52,984 nucleotides of DNA from CAZIOH01 sp964540815 (lineage in GTDB: Bacteria; Myxococcota_A; Polyangia; Fen-1088), in the NCBI GenBank assembly GCA_964540815.1, contig CAZIOH010000043.1, positions 1 to 52,984 on the forward strand, read 5' to 3'. The translations under genes were made by a program, and so were the position numbers. Below are positions 43,600 to 52,232 of this stretch, in pieces (positions within the stretch are counted from its first letter, which is position 1; every line of letters starts with the position of its first letter). The notes beneath the pieces are model-generated. The model had not been told where the DNA came from and searched no databases. It saw only the letters and a program-made list of their open reading frames with translations.

Positions 43600-43614
43600 T
43601 TGGGTTAAATCCAA
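43600..43614. promoter_or_regulatory. Near-palindrome overlapping the hrcA start region
   Basis: TTGGGTTAAATCCAA (43600-43614) is a near-perfect inverted repeat (arms TTGG and CCAA with a partly symmetric core) ending three bases before the hrcA GTG. No CIRCE element was found in the 168-base region ahead of hrcA, so this is a candidate alternative operator or mRNA structure. Confidence 0.4.
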
Positions 43615-43617
43615 GGG

Positions 43618-44652
43618 GTGAACGAGATCGGCGCCCGCGCCAAGAAGATTCTCCACGCGGTCGTGTCCGAGTATCTGGCCACGGGGGAGGCCGTGGGATC
43701 ACACACGCTGACCCGCCGCTACGGTCTCGACGTGTCGGCGGCGACGGTGCGAAATGTCATGGGTGACCTCGAACATATGGGCCTGCTCCGACACACGCAC
43801 ACCTCGGCCGGGCGCATCCCCACCGACCGCGGCCTGCGCTACTACGTCGACACCCTGCTGCGGGTCCGCAGCCTGTCGCTCGGCGAGCAGGACGAGATAC
43901 GCGAGCGCCTGTCGGGCGGCGGCGAGGGCCCCGAGTTGATGCAGCGAACCACCCGGGTGCTGCGCGAGCTCAGCCACCTGGCGGTGGTCGTCCAGACCCC
44001 GCGCCCCAAGTCGGAGATCATCGAGCACATCGAGTTCTTGCGCCTGCGCGAGGGGCAGGTGCTGGCGGTGATCGCCACGACCACCGGTCACATCCAGAAC
44101 AAGCTGGTGGCCATGGACTTCACGGTGCCGCCCGACGAGTGGGAGCGCATCCACAACATCCTCAATGCCATCGTGGGGGGCGTCACGCTCGAGAAGTTGC
44201 AGGCGCGACTGGCCCAGGAGATCGCCAGCGATCGGGCCAAGCACGATCAGCTGGTGGCCAAGGCCCTGCAACTGGCCGCCGCCGCGCTGCCCGCCGAGGG
44301 CTCGCGCGACAGCGCCTCGGACGTGCTCATCGACGGGCAGTCGAACCTGCTGTCCGACACCACCGACATGGAGCAGGCCCGGACCCTGCTGCGCACGCTG
44401 GAAGAGAAGGATCTGGTCGTCCGCCTGCTCGATCGGACGTTGAATGCGCCCGGGATCTGCGTTTTCATCGGGGCGGAGGCCAACCTGGCGGATCTCACGG
44501 ACATATCGGTGGTGGCGCGACCTTACGGGGGCGAGGACCGCCCCCTCGGGACCATCGGGGTGATCGGTCCCTCGCGCATGAACTATTCCCGGGTGATCTC
44601 GCTGGTGGACTTCACGGCCGAGATGATCGGCGAGTCCCTGGCGAAGTCGTAG
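43618..44652 (+). CDS. hrcA: Heat-inducible transcription repressor
   Basis: Predicted 344 residues. N-terminal winged-helix (ARAKKILHAVVSEYLATGEA, RRYGLDVSAATVRNVMGDLE, HTSAGRIPTDRGLRYYVD) and C-terminal GAF-like region ending DISVVARPYGGEDRPLGTIG and VIGPSRMNYSRVISLV are HrcA hallmarks. It normally represses chaperone genes through CIRCE with GroEL feedback. GTG 43618 overlaps an AAGGGG ribosome site. First gene of hrcA-grpE-hsp70-dnaJ. Confidence 0.93.
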   Translation: MNEIGARAKKILHAVVSEYLATGEAVGSHTLTRRYGLDVSAATVRNVMGDLEHMGLLRHTHTSAGRIPTDRGLRYYVDTLLRVRSLSLGEQDEIRERLSGGGEGPELMQRTTRVLRELSHLAVVVQTPRPKSEIIEHIEFLRLREGQVLAVIATTTGHIQNKLVAMDFTVPPDEWERIHNILNAIVGGVTLEKLQARLAQEIASDRAKHDQLVAKALQLAAAALPAEGSRDSASDVLIDGQSNLLSDTTDMEQARTLLRTLEEKDLVVRLLDRTLNAPGICVFIGAEANLADLTDISVVARPYGGEDRPLGTIGVIGPSRMNYSRVISLVDFTAEMIGESLAKS

Positions 44653-44696
44653 ACACGTGCATACACAGAGACGCGATCAGGAAAGGAACTGCGGCA

Positions 44697-45314
44697 GTGA
44701 GCAACGACGAAACTGGACGTGAGGGAGCGGAGGACAAGACCCGCTCGGACAATGGCGGTAAAATCGGGGCGTCGGGTGGTGCCTCCGAGGAGGGCGGCTT
44801 GGAATCGAAACTGTTGACGTTGACGGCGGAGCGCGACGAGCTCAAGGACCGCATGTTGCGGATCGCCGCGGACTTCGAGAACTGGAAGAAGCGCGCCCGC
44901 AAGGAGCAGGACGACGCGGAGAACAAGGTGCGGGAGTCGGTCTTGAAGGATGTCCTCGACGTGATGGACAACCTCGAGCGGGCGGTCAGCGCCTACGGCG
45001 ACGGCAGCACCACACCCCCGGCCGGTGGGGTCGACGGACCGGCCATCCTCAAGGGCGTGACCCTGGTCTTGCGGTTGTTTCAGACCAAGCTCGACCGCTA
45101 CGGCATCAAGCCCATCGTCGCCGCCGGACAGCCGTTCGATCCGCGGCTGCACGAGGCCATCTCGCGGGTCGAGCGCAGCGACGTCCCGCCGGGGACGGTC
45201 GCGGTGGAGCTGCAGCGGGGCTACCGGATCGGGGATCGGTTGTTGCGTCCATCGATGGTCAGCGTGGCGACCTTGCCGGCCGAGCGGCCGGTCGCGGAGG
45301 GCGGCAACGCTTGA
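44697..45314 (+). CDS. grpE: GrpE nucleotide exchange factor
   Basis: Predicted 205 residues from GTG 44697, with GGAAAGGA about nine bases upstream. The long helix (RDELKDRMLRIAADFENWKK), a beta domain with GQPFDPRLHEAISRVERSDV, and VELQRGYRIGDRLLRPSMVS are diagnostic. It exchanges ADP on the cluster's Hsp70. Its stop overlaps the Hsp70 TTG start. Confidence 0.94.
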   Translation: MSNDETGREGAEDKTRSDNGGKIGASGGASEEGGLESKLLTLTAERDELKDRMLRIAADFENWKKRARKEQDDAENKVRESVLKDVLDVMDNLERAVSAYGDGSTTPPAGGVDGPAILKGVTLVLRLFQTKLDRYGIKPIVAAGQPFDPRLHEAISRVERSDVPPGTVAVELQRGYRIGDRLLRPSMVSVATLPAERPVAEGGNA

Positions 45315-47137
45315 ATCTCCGCCTCGGGATTGACTTCGGGACCAGCCACGCGTGTGCGGCCGTGGAGGTCGACGGGCAGGTGCGGCTGGTGGTGCACGCG
45401 GGTGGGGCGACCACCATCCCCTCGGTCGTGGCGTTCCCGCCGCCGACCGTGGGTGGCGGGTTGCCGCTGGTGGGAGACGCGGCCCTGGCGTTCGCGTCCC
45501 GATCGCCCGAACGGGTCGTGACGGCGGTCAAGCGCCTGCTCGGCCGCAAGTTCGACACGCCGGAGGTCAAGCACCAGCGTCAGGAGGTCCCGTACGAGCT
45601 GGTGGCGGCCCGCAACGGTGACGTGCGCGTGCGGGTGGGGCGCCGCCACCACCCGCCGCCCGACGTCGCGGCGTACGTGCTCGGCGCGCTCAAGCGGGCC
45701 GCCGAGGTCGCGGTGGGTGACACCGTCACCGAGACGGTGATCGCCGTGCCCTCGGACTTCGACGACCTGCAGCGGCAGGCCATGTGCGACGCGGCCCGCA
45801 TCGCGGGGCTCGACGTGCGGGGTCTCCTCACCGAGCCGTCGGCGGCGGTGTTCGCCTCCGGGCTGTTCCCGGCCGCGCGCGGCGAGGAGCGCAAGGTGAT
45901 CGTCTACGATCTCGGGGGCGGATCCTTCGACGTGGCCGCCCTGGTGGTCCGCGACGACGAGATCGAGGTCGTGGCCAACGGCGGCGACGGCTTCCTCGGG
46001 GGCGAGGACTTCGACCAGAACCTGCTCATCTACGTGTGCGACGAGCTGGTGCGGCTCGGGGTGGCGGATCCCCGCAACGATCGCGCCCTGATGGCCCGCC
46101 TGCGGATCGAGTGCGAGGCCGTCAAGCGCCGCCTGTCCACGGAGGATCGGGTCGAGCTCCGGCTGCCCGAGCGACCGGGGGGTGTGCGGCTGCCGGTCAT
46201 TCCCATCGAGCGCGAGCGGCTCGAGAGCGTGACGCAGGTGCTGGTCGACCAGACCTTGTGGCCCTGTGAAGGGGTGCTGCGCGACGCGGGTTGGTCGAGC
46301 GACGATCTGGACGCCGTGCTGCTGGTGGGCGGTCAGACGCGCGCGCCGCGGGTGCGGGCGCAGGTGGCGGACTTCTTCGGGCGGCCACCGCTCGTCACCG
46401 ACGCGCCGGAAGTCCTGGTGGCGATGGGCGCGGCCCGGCAGGCGCTGGCGCTGTCCACGGTCGCGGCGGCGGTGGGGCGCGGACGGGGGCGGGTCCGCAA
46501 CCCGGTCATCGAGACCACCTGCCAGTCCATCGGGGTCGAGACGGCGGGGGGGGTGTACACCCGCCTCATTCCGCGGGGCACCCGGCTGCCCGCGCAGAAG
46601 ACCCAGGTGGTGTCGACCTCGATGGATGGCCAGACCCAGATTGTCCTGCACCTGTTGCAGGGCGAGCGGGAGATGGCGATTGACAACGTCAGCATCGCGA
46701 ACGTGCAGATCGGGCCGCTGCCGGCGCGGGCGCGGGGGGTGGTGCAGATCGAGGTGGAGATCGTCACCAGCGGCAAGGGCTTGCCGGAGATCACCGCCAA
46801 GGATGCCACCACCGAGGAGGTCAAGCCGGCCAGGCTGCGACCGAGCGGGGGGCTCTCGGAGTCGGAGCTGACGGCCCTGACCGTGCTGCACGCCGGGGGG
46901 GCGAGCCCGACGGCGGCGGCGGTGCTCGGCGCCGAGAACGCCCTCGCCAGCGTCAGCGCCGGCGGCGTCGACGACGGCGTCGGCACCGGCGAAGGCGGCC
47001 TCGGCCTCCACCCCGCCCCCGGCCAGCAGAGCTCGGCCGACGGAGTCGAGGGCCACGGGGAGGCGGCGGCGGCCGGCCTGGTCGACGGAGAGGGCTACCG
47101 GACCCCGCAGACCGACGGCAGGGTCCTGGGGAGATAG
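45311..47137 (+). CDS. Divergent Hsp70 lacking the helical lid
   Basis: Predicted 608 residues from TTG 45311. The ATPase domain has GIDFGTSHACAAV, Lys74 in AVKRLLGRKF, Glu175 in LTEPSAAVFASG, VYDLGGGSFD (the Thr199 of E. coli DnaK is Ser205) and LLVGGQTRAPRV. The usual linker (VLLLDVTP) is replaced by a basic run (GRGRGRVRNPV). The beta substrate domain (about 400-520) is present with GGVYTRLIPRGTRLPAQKTQ and QGEREMAIDN, but after GGLSESEL the protein has only about 88 low-complexity residues and no lid or EEVD-like end. Located between grpE and dnaJ, so it probably is the cluster's working Hsp70 partner, with altered substrate release. Confidence 0.9.
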   Translation: MNLRLGIDFGTSHACAAVEVDGQVRLVVHAGGATTIPSVVAFPPPTVGGGLPLVGDAALAFASRSPERVVTAVKRLLGRKFDTPEVKHQRQEVPYELVAARNGDVRVRVGRRHHPPPDVAAYVLGALKRAAEVAVGDTVTETVIAVPSDFDDLQRQAMCDAARIAGLDVRGLLTEPSAAVFASGLFPAARGEERKVIVYDLGGGSFDVAALVVRDDEIEVVANGGDGFLGGEDFDQNLLIYVCDELVRLGVADPRNDRALMARLRIECEAVKRRLSTEDRVELRLPERPGGVRLPVIPIERERLESVTQVLVDQTLWPCEGVLRDAGWSSDDLDAVLLVGGQTRAPRVRAQVADFFGRPPLVTDAPEVLVAMGAARQALALSTVAAAVGRGRGRVRNPVIETTCQSIGVETAGGVYTRLIPRGTRLPAQKTQVVSTSMDGQTQIVLHLLQGEREMAIDNVSIANVQIGPLPARARGVVQIEVEIVTSGKGLPEITAKDATTEEVKPARLRPSGGLSESELTALTVLHAGGASPTAAAVLGAENALASVSAGGVDDGVGTGEGGLGLHPAPGQQSSADGVEGHGEAAAAGLVDGEGYRTPQTDGRVLGR

Positions 47138-47143
47138 GTCGTC

Positions 47144-48400
47144 CTGGCGCGCGATCACTACGAAACGCTGGGCGTCTCGCGCTCGGCCACCGAGCTCGAG
47201 ATCAAGGCGGCCTATCGCGCCCTGGCGTTGCGGTATCACCCCGATCGCAACGCGGGGGACAGCGCCGCCGAGGAGCGCTTCAAGGATCTGTCGATGGCCT
47301 ACGCGGTGCTGTCGGATCCCGACCAGCGGGCCCACTACGACCGCTTCGGTTTCCTCGGGGACGCCAGCCCCTTCGCGGCCGCCAACGTCGCCAACGCCAC
47401 GGACTTCTTCGACGCGATGTTCGGGGATCTGCTGGGGCTCGGGCGCAAGAAGAGCGCGGCGGGGAGGGACCTGCGCTACACGCTGGAGATCGACTTCGAG
47501 GATGCGATGCTCGGGTGTCGGAAGACCATCGCGTTCGAGCGGGCGGAGGACTGTCCCGACTGTCGCGGCAGCGGCGCCAAGGGCGGGGCGGCCGGGCTCA
47601 TGAAGTGTACCCAGTGCGGCGGACAGGGCTTCCTGCGGCAAAAAACCGGGCTGCTCGGCGGCAAGCGCGAGTGCGCAGGGTGCGGCGGCTTCGGGGAGCT
47701 GCCGCGCATCGCGTGCGCGACCTGTGGCGGCGCGGGGCTGGTGGACCGGCGCCGCGAGTTCGACGTCAAGATCCCGCCAGCCACCGCCAGCGGGTCGGCG
47801 CAGCGCCTGGCCGGGCAGGGCTCGCCCGGACGGCGGGGCGGCGTCGCGGGGGACCTGCACGTGGTGGTCCGGGTCAAGGGCCACCCGTTTTACGCCCGCG
47901 AAGGAGACGTGCTGCAGGTGGAGCTGCCGGTGTCGGTCAGCGAAGCCGCTCTCGGCGCCGAGGTGGACGTGCCGGTGCTCGACGGGACCGTGCGCATGAA
48001 GGTGCCGAGGGGCACCCAGTCGGGCTCGGTGTTCCGCATCCGCGGCAAGGGCATCCCGCACGCCAACGGCACGCGCGGGGACTGCCACGTGCGCGTGACG
48101 GTCGAGATCCCGACCGAGGTCGGCGCCGAGACCCGGGCCCTGTTCGAGGCCCTCGAGGAGGCGCCAGACCATGGCCCGGCCCTGCCGCGGCGGACCATCT
48201 TCCGGGGTGGGGTGGTGCCGGCGGCCATGGCCAGAGGCGGCGAGTCCGGCGCGCCCGACGCGGCAGCTCCGGCCGCCGCGGCCGCTGACGGGAGTGACGG
48301 AGACGGCGGCGAGGTCAGGACCGTCGCCGCGGGCCCCGATCCGCGCGGCGGCGGTCCCGGGGAGGGGCACGCCCGGCGCGGCGGCCGCGAGCATGGCTGA
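47144..48400 (+). CDS. dnaJ: DnaJ chaperone, likely CTG start
   Basis: Predicted 418 residues. J domain: DHYETLGVSRSATELEIKAA with YHPDRNAG (HPD at 32-34), and four zinc repeats CPDCRGSG, CTQCGGQG, CAGCGGFG and CATCGGAG. The linker after the J domain is short and poor in Gly/Phe. No ATG, GTG or TTG exists between the upstream TAG (47135-47137) and the J domain; the next, a TTG at 47228, would delete helices I and II. CTG at 47144 begins LARDHYETLGV, and GGGGAG ends 10 bases before it, so CTG initiation is the most likely reading. Tail is Ala/Gly/Asp rich. Confidence 0.9.
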   Translation: MARDHYETLGVSRSATELEIKAAYRALALRYHPDRNAGDSAAEERFKDLSMAYAVLSDPDQRAHYDRFGFLGDASPFAAANVANATDFFDAMFGDLLGLGRKKSAAGRDLRYTLEIDFEDAMLGCRKTIAFERAEDCPDCRGSGAKGGAAGLMKCTQCGGQGFLRQKTGLLGGKRECAGCGGFGELPRIACATCGGAGLVDRRREFDVKIPPATASGSAQRLAGQGSPGRRGGVAGDLHVVVRVKGHPFYAREGDVLQVELPVSVSEAALGAEVDVPVLDGTVRMKVPRGTQSGSVFRIRGKGIPHANGTRGDCHVRVTVEIPTEVGAETRALFEALEEAPDHGPALPRRTIFRGGVVPAAMARGGESGAPDAAAPAAAAADGSDGDGGEVRTVAAGPDPRGGGPGEGHARRGGREHG

Positions 48401-49586
48401 CCCGCGCCACCTGCGCCGTCCGCCGCCACCGCCCGAGGCGTGGACCCCGCGGCGGGCGGGCCTGCCGGGCGACGAGGGCGGTCGGTCCCCCGAGTCGGCG
48501 TCGTTCGCGCGACGGGCGATCCGTCCGGCGGCGCTGCTGCTCTTGACCTTCATCACGACCACCGCGTCGGGGGCGATCCGTCAGCATCCCGGGGTGGACT
48601 TTCCGCTGTGGCAGATCGCCTTCCCGGTGGACGCGATTCGGCCCATCTCCGACGGCCTGTCGTACTCGGTCCCGCTGCTGCTCATCCTCCTCTGCCACGA
48701 GCTCGGGCACTACTTCATGGCGCGTCGGCACGGCGTGCACGCCTCGTTGCCCCACTTCATTCCGCTGCCGCCGGTGCTGGGGCTCGGGACCATGGGCGCG
48801 GTGATCGGAATGCGGAAGGTGACCGCCGACCGGCGCAAGCTCATCGACATCGGCGCGGCCGGGCCGCTGGCGGGGCTGCTGGTCGCCATCCCGGTGTTGA
48901 TCTACGGACTGTCGCTGTCGCCGGTGATCGAGCTGCACCCGGGCGGCATGCAAGAGGGCAATTCCCTGCTGTACGCGGGGCTGAAGCTGCTCACCAAGGG
49001 GCTGTGGCTGCCGAGCGCCACCCAGGACGTGAACCTGCACCCGACCGCCTTCGCGGGCTGGACCGGGCTCCTCATCACGATGATCAACCTGCTGCCCATC
49101 GGTCAGCTGGACGGTGGCCACGTCGCCACGGCCTACTTCGGCAACGGGTACAACCGCTTCGCGCGCTGGGTCCACCGGCTCTTGCCGGTAGTGGCCCTCG
49201 GGGTCTTCGCGTGGACGATCGAGGTGGTGTGGCGCGAGACCCTCGGCACTGGCCGCTGGGACCTCGGGGCGGCGGTCGAGATCGCGGTGGGGTCGGCGTT
49301 CCCCTGGGTGCTATGGTGGGCGATGGTGGCGGCGGTCCGGCGAGCGAGCGGCTCGGCCGACCACCCCCCGGTCGACCGGCAGCCGTTGCCTCCGAGCCGG
49401 CGCGTCCTGTTCTGGCTGGTGGCCGTGGTGTTCGCCCTCCTCTTGATGCCGGCGCCGATGCGCACCAGCCTGGCCGGGGTGGAGCGCGCGGCCCCGGCGG
49501 CCAGCGTCGCGCCCGAGCCCACGGTCGGACCGGCCCCTCCGGCGGCGGTGAGCGGCACCCCACCGGCGGAGCCGGGAGCAGATTGA
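48393..49586 (+). CDS. Site-2-protease-like M50 metalloprotease
   Basis: Predicted 397 residues, overlapping the dnaJ stop. Membrane helices surround the zinc motif LCHELGHYFMARRHG (HExxH) and the second-site LLPIGQLDGGHV (LDG), the two M50 signatures. GLGTMGAVIGMRK and GAAGPLAGLLVAIP match the family core. N-terminus and C-terminus are Pro/Ala-rich. Such proteases cleave within membranes to activate regulators. Co-transcription with chaperones suggests a link to protein quality control, by inference. Confidence 0.88.
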   Translation: MADPRHLRRPPPPPEAWTPRRAGLPGDEGGRSPESASFARRAIRPAALLLLTFITTTASGAIRQHPGVDFPLWQIAFPVDAIRPISDGLSYSVPLLLILLCHELGHYFMARRHGVHASLPHFIPLPPVLGLGTMGAVIGMRKVTADRRKLIDIGAAGPLAGLLVAIPVLIYGLSLSPVIELHPGGMQEGNSLLYAGLKLLTKGLWLPSATQDVNLHPTAFAGWTGLLITMINLLPIGQLDGGHVATAYFGNGYNRFARWVHRLLPVVALGVFAWTIEVVWRETLGTGRWDLGAAVEIAVGSAFPWVLWWAMVAAVRRASGSADHPPVDRQPLPPSRRVLFWLVAVVFALLLMPAPMRTSLAGVERAAPAASVAPEPTVGPAPPAAVSGTPPAEPGAD

Positions 49587-50089
49587 AGGTCCCGGCGTTC
49601 GATCTCCCGCTCGCCGACATTCGTGCCAGTCTGGGCGCGGTCCGGCGGCCACTGCGCGTGGCGATCATGCGGGCGCGCAATCCCTTCAACGTCGGGGCGA
49701 TCATCCGCGTCGCCCATTCCTTCCTGGTCGAGGAGATCCTGCTCGTCGGCAGCGAGACCTACTACGAGCGGGCGGCGATGGGCATGGCCAAGTACGAGAA
49801 CATCGTGAACCTCCCCGACGAGGCGGCCTTCCTCGACCGGGTGCGTGCCCTCGGCTGGAAGATGGTGGTGTTCGAGCGCGAGGTTGCGACGGCCGATCTG
49901 TGGAAGGCCGACCTACCCGATTCGTGCGTGATGGTCTTCGGCAGCGAGGCCGACGGAGTCCCGGCGTCGATCATCGCGGCCGCCGATCAGGTGGTGGCCA
50001 TCCCGATGTACGGCATCAACCACTCCTTCCCCGTCACGGTCGCCGCCGGCATCGCGATGGCCGAGTGGACCCGCCGATTCTACGCCTGA
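49583..50089 (+). CDS. SpoU/TrmH-type RNA methyltransferase
   Basis: Predicted 168 residues from TTG 49583, a TTGA overlap with the protease. The knot-fold motifs are ARNPFNVGAIIRVAHSF (motif 1), VMVFGSEADGVPASI (motif 2) and VAIPMYGINHSFPVTVAAGI (motif 3), where SAM binds. It is shorter than rRNA 2'-O-methylases and closest to TrmH family proteins; RNA target is unknown. Last gene of the heat-shock operon. Confidence 0.88.
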   Translation: MKVPAFDLPLADIRASLGAVRRPLRVAIMRARNPFNVGAIIRVAHSFLVEEILLVGSETYYERAAMGMAKYENIVNLPDEAAFLDRVRALGWKMVVFEREVATADLWKADLPDSCVMVFGSEADGVPASIIAAADQVVAIPMYGINHSFPVTVAAGIAMAEWTRRFYA

Positions 50090-50096
50090 CGTCTCC

Positions 50097-50159
50097 TCAG
50101 CTCGCGAGCGTTCCGTAGGCTGCGCCGACAACGAGCTGAACGAATCGCCGACGCGTCAC
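50097..50159 (-). pseudogene. Possible remnant of a Tat signal peptide
   Basis: GTG at 50159 opens 20 codons reading VTRRRFVQLVVGAAYGTLAS before a stop. The twin-arginine plus hydrophobic start is the look of a Tat-exported oxidoreductase, but the frame ends at once. It could be a truncated gene or chance, and lies in the 231-base space after the methylase that otherwise shows nothing. Confidence 0.25.
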
Positions 50160-50320
50160 CCCCAACACTGCCGTCGCATCCCGCCGGCCCCCGGACGGCC
50201 TTCGTGCACGGGACACCGAACGGGACGCTGATATGGAGACGGCCTGATTTTCGCGTTTGGCGACGATGGCGTGCTGACCGTCTTCTGAGTGGCGAGACCA
50301 GCCACCGCCTCGATGCGTGA

Positions 50321-50938
50321 CTACCGGCGGCGCAGCGGGTGAAGCGTCTCGTGCCGCCCGCACATCGCGACGAAGCGCGCGATCCGCTCGGCGCGCGTCT
50401 CGGGCTTCTTCGCGGTCTGAACCCGGTACAGGATGGCATAGCGGTTCGCGCCATCGAGCGCCTCGAAGAAGGCGCGAGCGCGATCATCACGCGCCAGCGC
50501 GGTCGCGAGATCCGCCGGCACTGCCGACGTCCGGGCCCCATCGTAGGCGCGCTCCCAGCGGCCGTCGCGACGGGCGCGCTCGACCTCCGCCAGACCGGGC
50601 GGCGCCATCGTCCCGGCGGCGATCAGCGCCTCGGCCCGCGCCCGGTTGAGCTTCGACCAGGGGCTCTGCGCCGTACGGGGCGTGAAGCGTTGCAGCCACG
50701 CCGAGGCGTCGAGCGCGCGCTTCTGGCTGTCGATCCAGCCCCAGGCGAGCGCGACGTCGAGCGCCTCGCGGTACGTGAGGGCCTGAGCCACCGTCGCCGC
50801 CCCCGGCCGCCTCTTCGCGATGCGCAGAAGGACGCCCTTCGAGGATGCGTGATGCGCCGCCAGCCACGCCGCCCAGTCGCGGGCCCGCCCGAGATCGAGG
50901 ACGGGTTCGTCGGGCACAGGGCTACCGGTTGGCGTCAC
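50321..50938 (-). CDS. YdeI/OmpD-associated family protein
   Basis: Predicted 205 residues. Family segments: ALDVALAWGWIDSQKRALDA, LQRFTPRTAQSPWSKLNRAR, GLAEVERARRDGRWERAYDG and KKPETRAERIARFV. The family (bacteriocin-protection or OmdA-like) has no firm biochemical role. GTG 50938 is preferred over ATG 51046 because AAGGAG lies six bases upstream (start of the plus-strand complement at 50945-50950). Stand-alone gene. Confidence 0.85.
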   Translation of the reverse strand: MTPTGSPVPDEPVLDLGRARDWAAWLAAHHASSKGVLLRIAKRRPGAATVAQALTYREALDVALAWGWIDSQKRALDASAWLQRFTPRTAQSPWSKLNRARAEALIAAGTMAPPGLAEVERARRDGRWERAYDGARTSAVPADLATALARDDRARAFFEALDGANRYAILYRVQTAKKPETRAERIARFVAMCGRHETLHPLRRR

Positions 50939-51134
50939 GGGCAGCTCCTTGGTCGAGCGCGAGAACGAGCGATGAACGACTGGTGCACCGATCCCTTGGG
51001 ATCCCCCGACAACCACCCAACGGCCCCAACATGAGCACCGAGGCAATCTGGGTCGCGGTGTCGAGATCGGCGAAGTGAGCCATCTTGGCCTGGCTGGTCT
51101 GGCTAACGTACACCGTTGGGCAGCGAAGAGCGCC

Positions 51135-52064
51135 TCACCGCGGCAGATGTGAGCTCAATCGCCGAAATAGCTCCACCGACGCGTCAATCTCTGACCTTCG
51201 AATGGAGACGCTCTCGACGTTGATGCCGATTGGCAAGCGCTTTTGGCGAGCATAGTCCTGCACGTCGGCAAATACCCTCTCGCACAGGTCGACGGAGCGC
51301 TCCAGCGTGTCGGCCGAATGGCGGAGCTCGTTTTCGAGCCAGCGCGGGAAGGCGATGCCGAGCCACTTCATGAACTCGAGCGTGCGCACCGAGCCACAGG
51401 GCGAGAACGTGAGCACGACGGGAACGGGCGAGCGACCGGCCGTTTGCAACGACAATGCGTAGTCGGACAGCAAGGATTTCGTTGAGCCGGCGTCGTACAC
51501 GGACTGGGTGATGAAGAAGCGACAGCCGTGGTCCTGCTTGGCGAGCATCCGATGGTGCTCATCCTCTTTCGCGACGTGTCGCTCCGCGATGGCGATGCCA
51601 CCAAGGACCAGGTTGGAAGCAGCGCGCGCGAGCGCATACGCCTCGGCCAGCGGCAAACCCGGGTGGTGCGATCGGCCACGTGGGGCGCCGACGAAAACGC
51701 TGATGTGCCGGCCGGACATTGACCGCACGCCGTCGATCCAACTCGAAAACGCCTGGCGCGGGTGCGCGCCCACGCATCGGTACACGATCTTCGGAATCGC
51801 GAGCTCGGCGAGCGCGTCGCGTGCGTAGACCTCGGGGTCGACGGTGGGTAGGAAGGGGAACGGGCGTTCCTGGCCAGCACGTCCCGGCTCGTCCTGAATG
51901 TCGTAGACAACCAAGCCGTCAGGCGCGAGCAGACGAAGTCGGCCCACCTGCTCGGCTGCGATGTCACGCAACCGCTCGGCGGTCGATGCGAGTTTCGGCG
52001 GCGCGATTCCGTAGAGACGAATCCCGGCGCGCCCATCGTCTAGTCTTTCAAGCAGCGTGCTCAA
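51135..52064 (-). CDS. MetF-like (methylenetetrahydrofolate reductase family) protein
   Basis: Predicted 309 residues from TTG 52064, with GGAGA about 11 bases upstream. A barrel with GLVVYDIQDEPGR near residue 50, and GGIAIAERHVAKEDEHHRML then AKQDHGCRFFITQSVYDAGS, is the FAD/folate-binding pattern of MTHFR. The N-terminal flavin residues look altered (no typical E-x-x-PP), so a related FAD-linked or folate-dependent oxidoreductase is also possible. No metE/metH nearby. Composition is less GC-rich than the rest of the window. Confidence 0.75.
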   Translation of the reverse strand: MSTLLERLDDGRAGIRLYGIAPPKLASTAERLRDIAAEQVGRLRLLAPDGLVVYDIQDEPGRAGQERPFPFLPTVDPEVYARDALAELAIPKIVYRCVGAHPRQAFSSWIDGVRSMSGRHISVFVGAPRGRSHHPGLPLAEAYALARAASNLVLGGIAIAERHVAKEDEHHRMLAKQDHGCRFFITQSVYDAGSTKSLLSDYALSLQTAGRSPVPVVLTFSPCGSVRTLEFMKWLGIAFPRWLENELRHSADTLERSVDLCERVFADVQDYARQKRLPIGINVESVSIRRSEIDASVELFRRLSSHLPR

Positions 52065-52180
52065 GGAAGATATTTCTCCGCGTCGACATGCTCATTCGAG
52101 CGAACGGCTCACCATTTCGTCTGCCCAGCGTCGTGGCGTTCAGCTGCAAGGGCCGTCACGTGATGGTCGATGGTAGCACT

Positions 52181-52232
52181 GCCGGGGCCGCGCGGCGGCC
52201 TTCGTTCATCTCGAGCGCCGCGCGGCCCCGGC
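52181..52232. repeat. Perfect 17-base inverted repeat at the methyltransferase 3' end
   Basis: GCCGGGGCCGCGCGGCG (52181-52197) and its exact reverse complement (52216-52232) flank an 18-base loop. The methyltransferase stop is inside the loop region, so the RNA would form a very stable hairpin at the 3' end. No T-tract follows on the minus strand; transcription end or insertion footprint are both open. Confidence 0.65.

Noticed and set aside
50990..51003. GATCCCTTGGGATC as a terminator
   Set aside because: A six-base stem with a two-base loop cannot form a stable hairpin; a restriction-site-like palindrome is enough to explain it.
50922..51113. 63-codon minus-strand open frame between YdeI-like and MetF-like genes
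   Set aside because: It overlaps the better supported YdeI start with its AAGGAG, has no ribosome site and no recognisable motif.
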